The notes under the pieces: model-generated
Databases searched by the model: none
The model's input: the letters and a program-made list of their open reading frames with translations, nothing else
What the model was told of the DNA's origin: nothing
Shown: positions 51,412-59,353 of the stretch, piece by piece
How the letters are laid out: each line of letters opens with the position of its first letter
How positions within the stretch are numbered: position 1 is the stretch's first letter
NCBI GenBank assembly: GCA_934317005.1
Contig: CAKREB010000005.1
Span: 1-64,000 of the forward strand
From: an uncultured Lachnospiraceae bacterium
GTDB taxonomy: Bacteria > Bacillota > Clostridia > Lachnospirales > Lachnospiraceae
Reading direction: 5' to 3'
Length of the DNA: 64,000 bases
Position numbers and translations under genes: made by a program

Positions 51412-52798
51412 AGCAGAGGCAGCACAAAAATTAATGCAATTATTTGGTTTTTCGAATGCGGTCAGGATTATTCATTCTATACTTGTAGAAACATCAAAGT
51501 ATGTGATCATAATTTTGTTCGCAGTTTATACATGGCATTGCTTTACGGTATTTCTGGGAAAAAATGCAGAGAGAAAGGATGCGATTTATCGCAGGCAGAA
51601 CAAGATGATGTACGCGATTCATTTTATTTGTTCTCTGGTTTTGTTTCTTAACAGCCTGGATATTAAAATGTTTTTTCTTTATATTGCACAGCTTGCGTTT
51701 CTGATCTTTGTCAATAAAGCATATATCTATGTCTATAAAAATGCATCAAAGCTTGTATTAAACAATATGTTAATGCTTTTGATGATTGGTTTTGTGATGA
51801 TTGGCAGGCTGAATCAGGATTATGCAGTGCGGCAGATTATTTTTGCAGCGGCAATCTGTCTTGTAGGATTATTTATTCCTCTGATAATTGAGCGTTTTCA
51901 GCATTTTGACAGATTTGGTTCTGCCTATGCAGTTATTGGAATTTTGATGTTAGCACTGGTCTTTGTAATCGGAAAGTCGGTTTACGGAGCAAGAAACTGG
52001 ATCATTATCGGTGGTTTTGCCATGCAGCCTTCTGAGTTTGTAAAGATCATCTATGTATTTTTTGTAGCAGCACTGTTAGCACAGTCAACAAAGCTGCAGG
52101 ATGTTGTGAAGGTAGGAGCGGTTGCAGGAATTCATGTTTTGATCCTGGTAGCGGAAAAAGATCTGGGGGCGGCACTGATCTATTATATTATTTTTCTGGC
52201 AATTCTTTATGTGGCAAGCAGGCAGCCGCTTTATCTGGCAGCAGGTGTGGGAGCCGGAGCTGTAGCAGCAGTAGTTGCCTATCATCTTTTTACGCATGTG
52301 CAGACACGTGTGATCGCATGGAAAGATCCGTGGGGAACGATTGACAAAGCAGGTTATCAGATAGCACAGTCGCTTTTTGCGATTGGAACAGGTGGCTGGT
52401 TCGGTATGGGACTGGGGGAAGGATTGCCTGGTAAAATACCGGTAGCAGAAAGTGACTTTATTTTTTCAGCGATCAGTGAAGAGTTTGGTGCTTTTTTTGC
52501 CATTTGTCTGATTCTGGTAGAGGTAAGCTGCTTTATCTTATTTGTCAATATTGCATTAAAAATGACACGCAGATTTTATAAACTAACAGCATTAGGGCTT
52601 GCGATTGAATACATTTTTCAGGTCTTTCTGACAATAGGTGGCGTTACGAAGTTTATTCCGTCTACAGGTGTAACACTGCCTTTGGTAAGTTACGGCGGAA
52701 GCTCTGTCATCAGTACTGTTATTTTATTTTGTATCATTCAGGGAATGTATGTGTTAAATTGTCAGGAGGAGGAGCAGCTTGAGAGTAGACAAAGGTGA
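51404..52798 (+). CDS. SEDS-family peptidoglycan polymerase (RodA/FtsW/SpoVE type)
   Basis: A 464-residue membrane glycosyltransferase with about ten helices that polymerises lipid II. Typical motifs: KSVYGARNWIIIGGFAMQPSEFVKI, LVAEKDLGAALIYY with the essential aspartate, and TGVTLPLVSYGGSSV near the end. It has an N-terminal extension of about 100 residues with additional helices. The TTG start overlaps a tiny upstream frame. The stop overlaps the penicillin-binding protein gene by 20 bases, showing tight coupling of polymerase and transpeptidase. Confidence 0.93.
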   Translation: MDKAEAAQKLMQLFGFSNAVRIIHSILVETSKYVIIILFAVYTWHCFTVFLGKNAERKDAIYRRQNKMMYAIHFICSLVLFLNSLDIKMFFLYIAQLAFLIFVNKAYIYVYKNASKLVLNNMLMLLMIGFVMIGRLNQDYAVRQIIFAAAICLVGLFIPLIIERFQHFDRFGSAYAVIGILMLALVFVIGKSVYGARNWIIIGGFAMQPSEFVKIIYVFFVAALLAQSTKLQDVVKVGAVAGIHVLILVAEKDLGAALIYYIIFLAILYVASRQPLYLAAGVGAGAVAAVVAYHLFTHVQTRVIAWKDPWGTIDKAGYQIAQSLFAIGTGGWFGMGLGEGLPGKIPVAESDFIFSAISEEFGAFFAICLILVEVSCFILFVNIALKMTRRFYKLTALGLAIEYIFQVFLTIGGVTKFIPSTGVTLPLVSYGGSSVISTVILFCIIQGMYVLNCQEEEQLESRQR

Positions 52799-54299
52799 GA
52801 AAAGGAAGGTGCAAAAGGAACAGACAAGCCGTATGAAAGCAGAAGCATCCAGAAGGGCAAGGCGTCAGGAGCAGGAAGAAGTACGGCAGGCAAGGCGTGG
52901 AAATAAACAGATTATGATACTGACTTACTTTGTGAGTATTGTGTTTCTATGTATGGCAGGATATTTTGTATATTTTATGGTGGCGCAAAGTCAGAAGGTG
53001 ATCAACAATCCATACAATAAGCGTCAGGAGGTTTTGGCTAAGAAAGTGCAAAAGGGAGAAATCCTTTCTGCGGATGGAAAGATTCTGGCAAAAACAGAAA
53101 CAGATAAGGATGGAAATGACCAGAGAATCTATCCATATGATGATATGTTTTGTCATGTGGTAGGGCGGACCCAAAACAGTATGACGGGAATAGAGCTTAA
53201 TCAGTGCTATCCGCTTTTGACTTCTCATTCTAATCCATTAAAGCAGCTATCGAATACGCTTCGCGGAGAGAAAAATAAGGGTGACACGGTTGTGACAACG
53301 TTAAATTATAAGCTGCAAAAGGCTGCATATGATGCTCTGGGAAACCAAAAAGGAGCAGTTGTAGCGTTGGAACCATCTACCGGAAAGATTTTGGCGATGG
53401 TTTCTAAGCCGGCTTACGATCCAAATCGCGTGGGGCAGAACTGGGACTCATTGATAAAAGACTCCAATGAAGATTCTGCTTTGGTCAACCGTGCAACGCA
53501 GGGACTCTATCCTCCGGGTTCTACGTTTAAGATATTAACTGCCATAGAATACATGCAGGAAAACAAGGACACGTATCAGAAGTTCCGTTATCGATGCAAG
53601 GGAAGTGATTCCTTTTCCGGAAATGTGATCAACTGCTATGACAGGGAACAGCATGGGAGATTAAACCTGAAAACGGCATTTGCCAAATCCTGCAATGGTG
53701 CGTTTGCAGAGATTGGAACAACGTTGAACCGAAAATCCTTTGCATCTCTGGCAGAGAAATTTAAGTTTAATAAAAATCTTTCTGTTGATTTTGAATATAA
53801 CAAAAGCAAATTTTCTTTAAATGAAAGCTCAGATATGGGAGAATTGACACAGACAGTGATCGGTCAGGGAAAAACAATGATCACGCCTCTGGAAAACGCT
53901 CTGATAACAGCTACTATAGCAAACGGAGGGAAGATGATGACACCGTATGTCGTAGATCATATAGAGAACGATGCAGGGCAGACGGTGACACAGAATGAAC
54001 AAAAGAGTCAGGGAAAGATCATCGAGGCATGGGTAGCACAAAAGATGACACAATATATGAAAGCAGTTGTGCAAAATGGAACGGGAAGTTCTTTAAGTGG
54101 ATTGTCATATCAGGCGGCTGGTAAAACAGGCTCAGCGGAGTTTGATTCCGAGGGAACATCCCATGCATGGTTTGTTGGTTTTGCACCTGCGAGTCAGCCC
54201 AAACTTGTTGTAAGCATTGTAGTTGAGGGAGCAGGTACAGGAAGTCAGTATGCAGTTCCAATCGCTAAAAGAATGTTTGAAGTTTATTTGGGCGATTAA
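52779..54299 (+). CDS. Class B penicillin-binding protein (transpeptidase)
   Basis: A 506-residue class B PBP that cross-links peptidoglycan, partner of the SEDS polymerase encoded just upstream. It has a basic N-terminus, one transmembrane helix (about 45-68), a short dimerisation region, then the transpeptidase domain with SxxK (GSTFKIL), SxN (KSCNGAF) and KTG (AGKTGSAEF). It resembles the short PbpA type. TTG start with GGAGGAGGAG upstream, inside the end of the SEDS gene. Confidence 0.95.
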   Translation: MRVDKGEKRKVQKEQTSRMKAEASRRARRQEQEEVRQARRGNKQIMILTYFVSIVFLCMAGYFVYFMVAQSQKVINNPYNKRQEVLAKKVQKGEILSADGKILAKTETDKDGNDQRIYPYDDMFCHVVGRTQNSMTGIELNQCYPLLTSHSNPLKQLSNTLRGEKNKGDTVVTTLNYKLQKAAYDALGNQKGAVVALEPSTGKILAMVSKPAYDPNRVGQNWDSLIKDSNEDSALVNRATQGLYPPGSTFKILTAIEYMQENKDTYQKFRYRCKGSDSFSGNVINCYDREQHGRLNLKTAFAKSCNGAFAEIGTTLNRKSFASLAEKFKFNKNLSVDFEYNKSKFSLNESSDMGELTQTVIGQGKTMITPLENALITATIANGGKMMTPYVVDHIENDAGQTVTQNEQKSQGKIIEAWVAQKMTQYMKAVVQNGTGSSLSGLSYQAAGKTGSAEFDSEGTSHAWFVGFAPASQPKLVVSIVVEGAGTGSQYAVPIAKRMFEVYLGD

Positions 54300-54417
54300 A
54301 TGTCATATATGAGGGGAGAGTAAATGTCCACGTTTCCATCCTTATGTGAGTGCAATTTAAAATTTCATTTTAGGCTTGTATGGACAAATGAAAAAGCTCC
54401 TGTATGAAACGTTAGCG

Positions 54418-54446
54418 TTGCAAATGGCATGGAAAAGAGGTATACT
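54418..54446 (+). promoter_or_regulatory. Promoter of the Nudix gene
   Basis: TTGCAA (54418-54423), 17 bases, TATACT (54441-54446), about 40 bases before the start codon. Confidence 0.65.
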
Positions 54447-54485
54447 AATATCATTAACTTACACACCAACCGAGGAGGAACTGCA

Positions 54486-54938
54486 ATGATTGAAGCGACA
54501 AGCTGTGGCGGTGTGGTGATTTTCAGAGGAAAGATTTTACTCCTGTATAAAAATTATAAGAACCGGTATGAAGGCTGGGTACTACCAAAGGGGACCGTTG
54601 AGGAGGGGGAAGAGTACAAAGAAACCGCATTGCGCGAAGTTAAGGAAGAAACAAGTGCAGATGCCAGTATTATAAAATATGTAGGAAAGAGTCAGTATAC
54701 CTTTAATACACCGACAGACACCGTGGTGAAAGATGTCCATTGGTATCTTATGATGGGAGAAAGTTATTTTAGCAAACCGCAAAAGGAAGAGTTTTTTCGG
54801 GATTCAGGTTTTTATAAGTATCATGAAGCCTATCATTTGTTAAAGTTTGCAAATGAAAAGCAGATATTAGAAAAGGCATATGCAGAATATGTGGATCTGA
54901 AAAAGAGTAATTTGTGGGGAAATACGAAGTATTATTAG
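54486..54938 (+). CDS. Nudix hydrolase
   Basis: A 150-residue Nudix protein. The box GX5EX7REUXEE is complete from Gly36 (GTVEEGEEYKETALREVKEE), so metal-dependent hydrolysis of a nucleoside diphosphate-linked compound is expected. The ATG at 54486 follows GAGGAGG by six bases and starts exactly at the domain; a longer frame to 54429 lacks support. Diadenosine polyphosphate hydrolases look similar; substrate unknown. Confidence 0.93.
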   Translation: MIEATSCGGVVIFRGKILLLYKNYKNRYEGWVLPKGTVEEGEEYKETALREVKEETSADASIIKYVGKSQYTFNTPTDTVVKDVHWYLMMGESYFSKPQKEEFFRDSGFYKYHEAYHLLKFANEKQILEKAYAEYVDLKKSNLWGNTKYY

Positions 54939-55248
54939 TGTCATGGAATATGTTAAGATATGATATGGCAGGGGCATGCCTGAAGCATAGAACGTATGGT
55001 GCTTTTATAGAGCATGGCTATTAGGGTGAGGAAACATGTAGGCGAAAATTGCGAAAATGTCTTATCAAATGGCAGGATTAGGTATTATCCTTGACAAAAC
55101 AGGTGCAAGGTAATATAATACGAATAGATTTGTAAATATAATTTGTGCGGACACAGCCGGGGAGGAAACTGTGAAAAAGATAGTGCAGATTATAAAAGAG
55201 AATGCTGTTGTTGGGGCAGAGATTATTTTATAGCAAGGGAGAAAAACT
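54939..55248 (+). other. Intergenic region upstream of cheY, 310 bases
   Basis: It contains the cheY promoter (55091-55119) and a 20-codon GTG frame (55171-55233) with GGGGAGG before it, reading KKIVQIIKENAVVGAEIIL. That frame could be a leader peptide, but nothing confirms translation. No terminator for the Nudix gene was seen. Confidence 0.5.
55091..55119 (+). promoter_or_regulatory. Consensus sigma-A promoter of cheY
   Basis: TTGACA (55091-55096), 17 bases, TATAAT (55114-55119). It leaves a leader of about 120 bases before cheY. Confidence 0.9.
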
Positions 55249-55611
55249 ATGGGAAATAATATTTTGATTGTTGATGATGCTGCGTTTATGCGTATGATGG
55301 TGAAAGATATTTTAACAAAAGGTGGCTATAATGTAGTTGGTGAAGCTGAGAATGGTGTTGTAGCTGTACAGAAGTATAGCGAATTAAAGCCGGACTTGAT
55401 TACACTTGATATTACAATGCCAGAGATGGATGGTATTCAGGCGTTAAAGAAGATTAAAGAAATTGATGCCGGTGCAAATGTTATCATGTGTTCTGCTATG
55501 GGTCAGCAGGCGATGGTAATCGAGGCGATTCAGAACGGTGCGAAAGACTTTATTGTAAAACCGTTCCAGGCGGATCGTGTTCTGGAAGCGGTAAAGAAAG
55601 TTATCGGCTAA
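55249..55611 (+). CDS. cheY: Chemotaxis response regulator CheY
   Basis: A 120-residue single receiver domain. Phospho-acceptor aspartate in TLDITMPEMDG, acidic pair in IVDDAAFMR, the switch residue in MCSAMGQQ, and the conserved lysine in FIVKPFQ. The start NILIVDDAAFMRMMVKDIL is very like clostridial CheY, which binds the flagellar switch. It stands alone as one transcription unit with its own promoter and terminator, outside a chemotaxis operon. Confidence 0.93.
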   Translation: MGNNILIVDDAAFMRMMVKDILTKGGYNVVGEAENGVVAVQKYSELKPDLITLDITMPEMDGIQALKKIKEIDAGANVIMCSAMGQQAMVIEAIQNGAKDFIVKPFQADRVLEAVKKVIG

Positions 55612-55629
55612 ATTACATATAAGAAGGAG

Positions 55630-55690
55630 AGAGAATGCATTTGCATTCTCTTTTTTTACTTTATAAGAAAGTGCTCGCGTGGTAGTGATT
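55630..55690 (+). repeat. Compound hairpin element, copy 4 (terminator of cheY)
   Basis: AGAGAATGC/GCATTCTCT (loop ATTT-like) with seven Ts at 55630-55657 terminates cheY. The following AAGTGCTCGCGTGGTAGTG (about 55669-55687) resembles the spacer of the other copies. No second hairpin follows, so this copy is partial. Confidence 0.65.
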
Positions 55691-55788
55691 TGTGATAGGA
55701 TACTATTTACAGAAAATTTACAAAATAGTGTGACAGTTTCGGAGACTAATGTAAGCAGAAAATGTACAATTTTAGCAGACTTTGACGA

Positions 55789-55823
55789 AAAATGTGGATA
55801 ATTCAATAGTTATCCACATTTTT
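55789..55823. promoter_or_regulatory. Palindrome of two perfect DnaA-box sequences
   Basis: TGTGGATAA and TTATCCACA, each identical to the strict DnaA box, face each other across TTCAATAG; the symmetry extends to about 14 bases per arm with A and T runs. It could bind DnaA, or form a bidirectional hairpin terminator. No dnaA or dnaN is near. Confidence 0.55.
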
Positions 55824-56151
55824 TTGTGGGCAAAAAGTGTGAAAAAAGCAGTTATCAACGAAGTTTTGAACATTATGCACAATTTTGTGGAAAATCCTTA
55901 AAGGAAAAGTTGCGTAAAATCTCTTTAGAATTTATATGAATTTTACGTTTGAAATTGTCAGAAAGTATTTCTAAAAAGAGATCAGGAAGAAACATTTTGC
56001 TGAAAATAGTATCTTGCCTGATCTGTTGCAGCATAATATACAGATATGCCTACGGGCACTAAAAAGCCCGCAAAATCCTATAAATGCGGAAAATACTATT
56101 CAAATTGTATAACTGAAAGATGAAAAATGAGATTTTATTGTGCATTTTTAC
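55824..56151. other. AT-rich intergenic stretch before hpf
   Basis: About 330 bases with no coding potential seen. A GATCAGG-AAGA...TTGCCTGATC stem (about 55980-56023) and a CGGGC/GCCCG stem (about 56053-56075) are the only structures noticed. Confidence 0.4.
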
Positions 56152-56180
56152 TTGATATTATGTACTGAGTAGTGTATAAT
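56152..56180 (+). promoter_or_regulatory. Promoter of hpf
   Basis: TTGATA (56152-56157), 17 bases, TATAAT (56175-56180), 33 bases before the start codon. Confidence 0.88.
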
Positions 56181-56212
56181 AAGATACAGAAAACAGCAAA
56201 GGAGTGGTAACT

Positions 56213-56740
56213 ATGCAGTATATTATCAGCGGTAAAAATATCGATGTTACAGAAGGACTTAAATCAGCAATCCAGGAAAAAATCGGAAAGCTAGAAAGGT
56301 ATTTTACTCCAGAAACTGAAGTACATGTTACTCTTAGTGTCGAAAAGGAAAGACAGAAAATAGAGATTACGATTCCTATGAAGGGAAATATTGTACGTGC
56401 AGAGCAGGTTAGTGATGATATGTACGTATCTATTGATTTGGTAGAAGAAATTATCGAGCGTCAGCTACGCAAATATAAGAACAAACTTGTAGAGCAGAAG
56501 CAGGCAGCAGCTAATCTCAGCAAAACATTTGTAGAAGAAGAGATCGAAGATGATGACGAGATCAAGATCATTCGTTCTAAGAAGTTTGCAATGAAGCCAA
56601 TGGATCCGGAAGAGGCTTGCATTCAGATGGATCTGTTAGGACATAATTTCTATGTATTCCGCAATGCAATCACAGATGAAGTAAATGTTGTTTATAAGAG
56701 AAAAGGTAATACATTTGGATTGATTGAACCGGAATTCTAG
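56213..56740 (+). CDS. hpf: Ribosome hibernation-promoting factor, long form
   Basis: A 175-residue long HPF that dimerises 70S ribosomes into inactive 100S particles in stationary phase. The N-terminal S30AE/YfiA domain (about 1-100, YIISGKNIDVTEGLKSAIQEKI) and C-terminal dimerisation domain (about 115-175, PMDPEEACIQMDLLGHNFYVFRN) are joined by an acidic linker. The ATG at 56213 with AAAGGAG eight bases upstream is used; the GTG at 56204 overlaps that site. In many Firmicutes secA follows; here an Rpn nuclease gene on the other strand follows. Confidence 0.96.
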   Translation: MQYIISGKNIDVTEGLKSAIQEKIGKLERYFTPETEVHVTLSVEKERQKIEITIPMKGNIVRAEQVSDDMYVSIDLVEEIIERQLRKYKNKLVEQKQAAANLSKTFVEEEIEDDDEIKIIRSKKFAMKPMDPEEACIQMDLLGHNFYVFRNAITDEVNVVYKRKGNTFGLIEPEF

Positions 56741-56898
56741 TTTCGATGAAGGGTGAAGTAAAGACGACGAAGCCGGATCTTAAATATTCGGACAAGTCAT
56801 GTGTTGGACGACCGGGTATATAGACTCAGGTCAGAGAATAAGGGGAAGTTCAGCGGATAATAAAGAGGTATGTTTATCGGCTGAATAATGCAGAAAAT

Positions 56899-56937
56899 GG
56901 CCATTTGGTATTGTATAATATCAGATGGCTGTTTTTT
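56899..56937 (+). terminator. Terminator of hpf
   Basis: GCCATTTGGTAT pairs with ATATCAGATGGC (two G-T pairs) and is followed by six Ts. Bases 56741-56898 contain no gene that I can support. Confidence 0.8.
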
Positions 56938-56967
56938 ATTTTACTTTATAGGATTAGAATTAGAGTA

Positions 56968-58077
56968 TCAACTATTTTCACTGACAATCTGTTGGATCTT
57001 CTCAACACTGCACTTTGCAATCTGGGCAATCTGCTCCAAAGCAAGACCAGCCTGCTTCATGTTTAAAATCATGTGTGCTTCGCCGATCTGAATACCGCGA
57101 GCTTCGCCGATTTTGACGCCACGTTCTTCACCCTCCCGAATTCCGGATTCCCAAATGCCTTCGCTTAGATTACACATAGTTCCGACAACCTCCTTTACAT
57201 CATCTTCTGCTTTGATATCGTATTCCATTTCTAAAATGTTCAGCTTTTCCGTTACTGATAGTTTCTTTGATAGGATCGTACCGAGCAGGCGGTGCAGTTC
57301 GTACTCTTCGCTTTGCTCCGGCAGATCGTTTGAAAGTCCGATCAATACGATGTTGATCAGATTTTTGTCATAGTTCCAGTCGTAGTTTCCAAGCAGCTTT
57401 TTGTCGGTAAGATAGAAGTGATCCATGCTGTTTTCAGCAATATTCATGCAGATCCAAATAGAGTATACCTGCTTGATCGAATCATAATCACTATGGAAAA
57501 AGTCCCTTCCCTTCTGGGAGGATACCATTCTGCTGCTATAGAAAACTCCCCGGTTGAATATATGGTACGTTTTAGGAAGCTCCTGTTGTGCTTCCAGATT
57601 GACGATAATTTGTGCGATACCATCTTTCATGCGTACATAAAATATGATGTCAAAACGGGTAACACCTTCGTTTACAACAGAATCTTCCGTATTAAGTCCG
57701 ACAATCCTGCTGTCATTATCATATATGGTATTGTCAGTTTTTGGCGTATTCGATACCGATTTATGGATGCTTTTCGAATTATATGCAGTATCGTCAGTTT
57801 TTTGTATGTTCGATACCGGTTTGTGGTCGGTTTCCGAACTCTGCTTTCTAATCTGGTTTGTCAGTCCGGCATCAACAGGCACGCGTGAGATGTAAGGTTC
57901 TCCTTCGATATAAGGGACGATATCTTTCGGGTTCATCCCTTTAAACTCATCCACAGTTTTTTCTAAAATGTGTGCCAGAAAAATCTTTCGGCCAAGAAGC
58001 CACTTTGCGTATTCATCATACTGTGCTTTCTGATCCGTGATCTTTATAGCCTGGATCGTATCTTTTGACAAATGCAT
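56968..58077 (-). CDS. Rpn-family recombination-promoting nuclease / PD-(D/E)XK putative transposase
   Basis: A 369-residue protein. The PD-(D/E)XK nuclease core lies at about 140-170 (TRFDIIFYVRM...AQIIVNLEAQQE) and the domain's beginning at 15-65 (QKAQYDEYAKWLLGRKIFLAHIL). Between them are two imperfect copies of a peptide like KPVSNIQKTDDTAYN / KSVSNTPKTDNTIYD, an unusual insert. The C-terminus has the family's repeated G-E-x-R-G pattern (REGEERGVKIGEARGIQIGEA). Rpn proteins cleave DNA and raise RecA-independent recombination. GGAGG lies only one base before the ATG, and the promoter suggests an almost leaderless mRNA. Confidence 0.88.
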   Translation of the reverse strand: MHLSKDTIQAIKITDQKAQYDEYAKWLLGRKIFLAHILEKTVDEFKGMNPKDIVPYIEGEPYISRVPVDAGLTNQIRKQSSETDHKPVSNIQKTDDTAYNSKSIHKSVSNTPKTDNTIYDNDSRIVGLNTEDSVVNEGVTRFDIIFYVRMKDGIAQIIVNLEAQQELPKTYHIFNRGVFYSSRMVSSQKGRDFFHSDYDSIKQVYSIWICMNIAENSMDHFYLTDKKLLGNYDWNYDKNLINIVLIGLSNDLPEQSEEYELHRLLGTILSKKLSVTEKLNILEMEYDIKAEDDVKEVVGTMCNLSEGIWESGIREGEERGVKIGEARGIQIGEAHMILNMKQAGLALEQIAQIAKCSVEKIQQIVSENS

Positions 58078-58086
58078 TCCTCCTTT

Positions 58087-58115
58087 ATTATAGCGGTGTC
58101 GGTTGGTTGTAACAA
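58087..58115 (-). promoter_or_regulatory. Promoter of the Rpn gene with a palindrome at -35
   Basis: On the minus strand TTGTTA (58115-58110), 17 bases, TATAAT (58092-58087). The -35 lies in the palindrome GGTTGTAACAACC. The expected start near 58080 leaves only a few bases before the ATG at 58077. Confidence 0.6.
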
Positions 58116-58564
58116 CCGTTTTGTGAATTTTTAAGATAGTTTTTTAGAATTTTGAGTTTCGAGATAGATCAGTGTAGGTGAGGCAATGTAATGGGATGAA
58201 TTGCATCTGTCTTCAAGGCATCTGTGAGTTGATTTTTGCTACGTTAGTGTATTGTGTTAGTGTATTGTATTACTGACATTTTGACAAATAACTTATATAA
58301 ATTTCCAACTGCTATGTTGTCATCAATCACCGCAACATGTTACGGCTCATTCCTCCATCTTGCAGAAGGAAACCTTATCCTTCATTATTTAGCTGAAAAT
58401 CAATGATACAATGCATCGGCAGGAAGTTTGATGCAACATTTGTATGAAAAAGATAATATGTAACCTTATGATAACATATGATTCTGAAAATACAATATAC
58501 ATATGTTACAAAAAATAGCGATGCGAATGTACAAAATTACTAATCTGTTGACAGAATGATGAGG

Positions 58565-58712
58565 AAATATGATTAATGTGTTGGCTGGATAATAGAGAAA
58601 TATGATTAACGTGCCGATAGGATAATAGAAAAATGTGGCTGACGTGCCAATGAAAAACATGACTAACGTGTTGACAGGCAATGGAGAAATACAATTGATG
58701 TGTTGAAGGATA
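58565..58712. repeat. Degenerate 33-base tandem repeats
   Basis: Five units anchored on AAATATGATTAAYGTG start at 58565, 58598, 58631, 58655 and 58687; spacings are 33, 33, 24 and 32. Units differ by many substitutions, so the array is old. Confidence 0.75.
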
Positions 58713-58805
58713 TTTCGCAGATTTAGATTTTGCTGAGGATAAATGAGTGTTTGATTCGCAGAAGTAGTGTGGACGGTAGAAGGAAAGAAGATTTGCGGGG
58801 GTAGT

Positions 58806-59035
58806 CTGCAAAAACATCAAAGGCAAAGCTAAGTATAAAAATATAAGATGTAGGATAGGCTGCAAAAATATTAAAGGCAAAGTTAAGTATAAAAACATAA
58901 GACGTAGGGAAGGCTGCAAAAACATTAAAGACAGAGCAAAGTATAAAAAATATAAGATATAGGATAGGGCACGAAAAACTTTGAAGACAGAGTCCGGCAT
59001 TGAAACAATAGATATAGAATCTAGTGCAAAAAATT
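58806..59035. repeat. Degenerate 54-base tandem repeats
   Basis: About four units beginning CTGCAAAAACATYAAAGGCA and continuing AAGTATAAAAAYATAAGA start at 58806, 58860, 58914 and about 58969, with a weak fifth near 59024. Confidence 0.8.
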
Positions 59036-59218
59036 GACGGCAGAATTGAATATTCGTTTGATGTATGTATGGAAACATGTTATACAGCATATGATTACAG
59101 CAATTATATATAGGCTTATGATGTCAAAAGATAGTCGAGTTACGTGACTTTATCAAACTCCCGGATAATGAGGGCGTAACCTTTGGCTGGGATGAGAATC
59201 TGTAGGTTTGGAAAATAC

Positions 59219-59247
59219 TTGCAAACAAACGTGTTCTATAGTACAAT
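59219..59247 (+). promoter_or_regulatory. Promoter of cheV
   Basis: TTGCAA (59219-59224), 17 bases, TACAAT (59242-59247). It fits sigma-A; no convincing flagellar sigma-28 (TAAA...GCCGATAA) site was found. Confidence 0.6.
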
Positions 59248-59353
59248 AAAAGATAATGAAAAGCGATATTTTGTTTCGTAGTTTACAGAAAAAACTACGG
59301 AGAATAGATGGACATACAGTGTATGAAATAGTCTTTCTAGAATGGAGGAGAGT

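Larger units (their letters stand above)
58116..59353. other. 1.2 kb gene-free region with degenerate repeats
   Basis: No gene is supported. It holds TTAGTGTATTG-type short repeats (about 58245-58273), a 33-base repeat array (58565-58710), a 54-base repeat array (58806-59035), one copy of the TGTCAAAAG motif (59122-59158) and the cheV promoter. A 194-codon minus-strand frame (58506-59090) is made of the repeats and has no ribosome site. Confidence 0.7.

Noticed and set aside
55789..55823. Chromosomal replication origin
   Set aside because: Only two DnaA boxes, no clear unwinding region and no dnaA/dnaN/gyrB/rnpA genes near.
56745..56822. 25-codon frame between hpf and its terminator
   Set aside because: No clear ribosome site of its own and no recognisable product.
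58506..59090. 194-codon hydrophobic frame on the minus strand
   Set aside because: No ribosome-binding site or family, and made of degenerate tandem repeats; kept as a repeat region with a note in the findings.
59242..59275. Possible flagellar sigma-28 promoter before cheV (TAAA...GCGATATT)
   Set aside because: Spacing of about 12 bases and the imperfect GCCGATAA make it unconvincing; a sigma-A-type promoter fits better.
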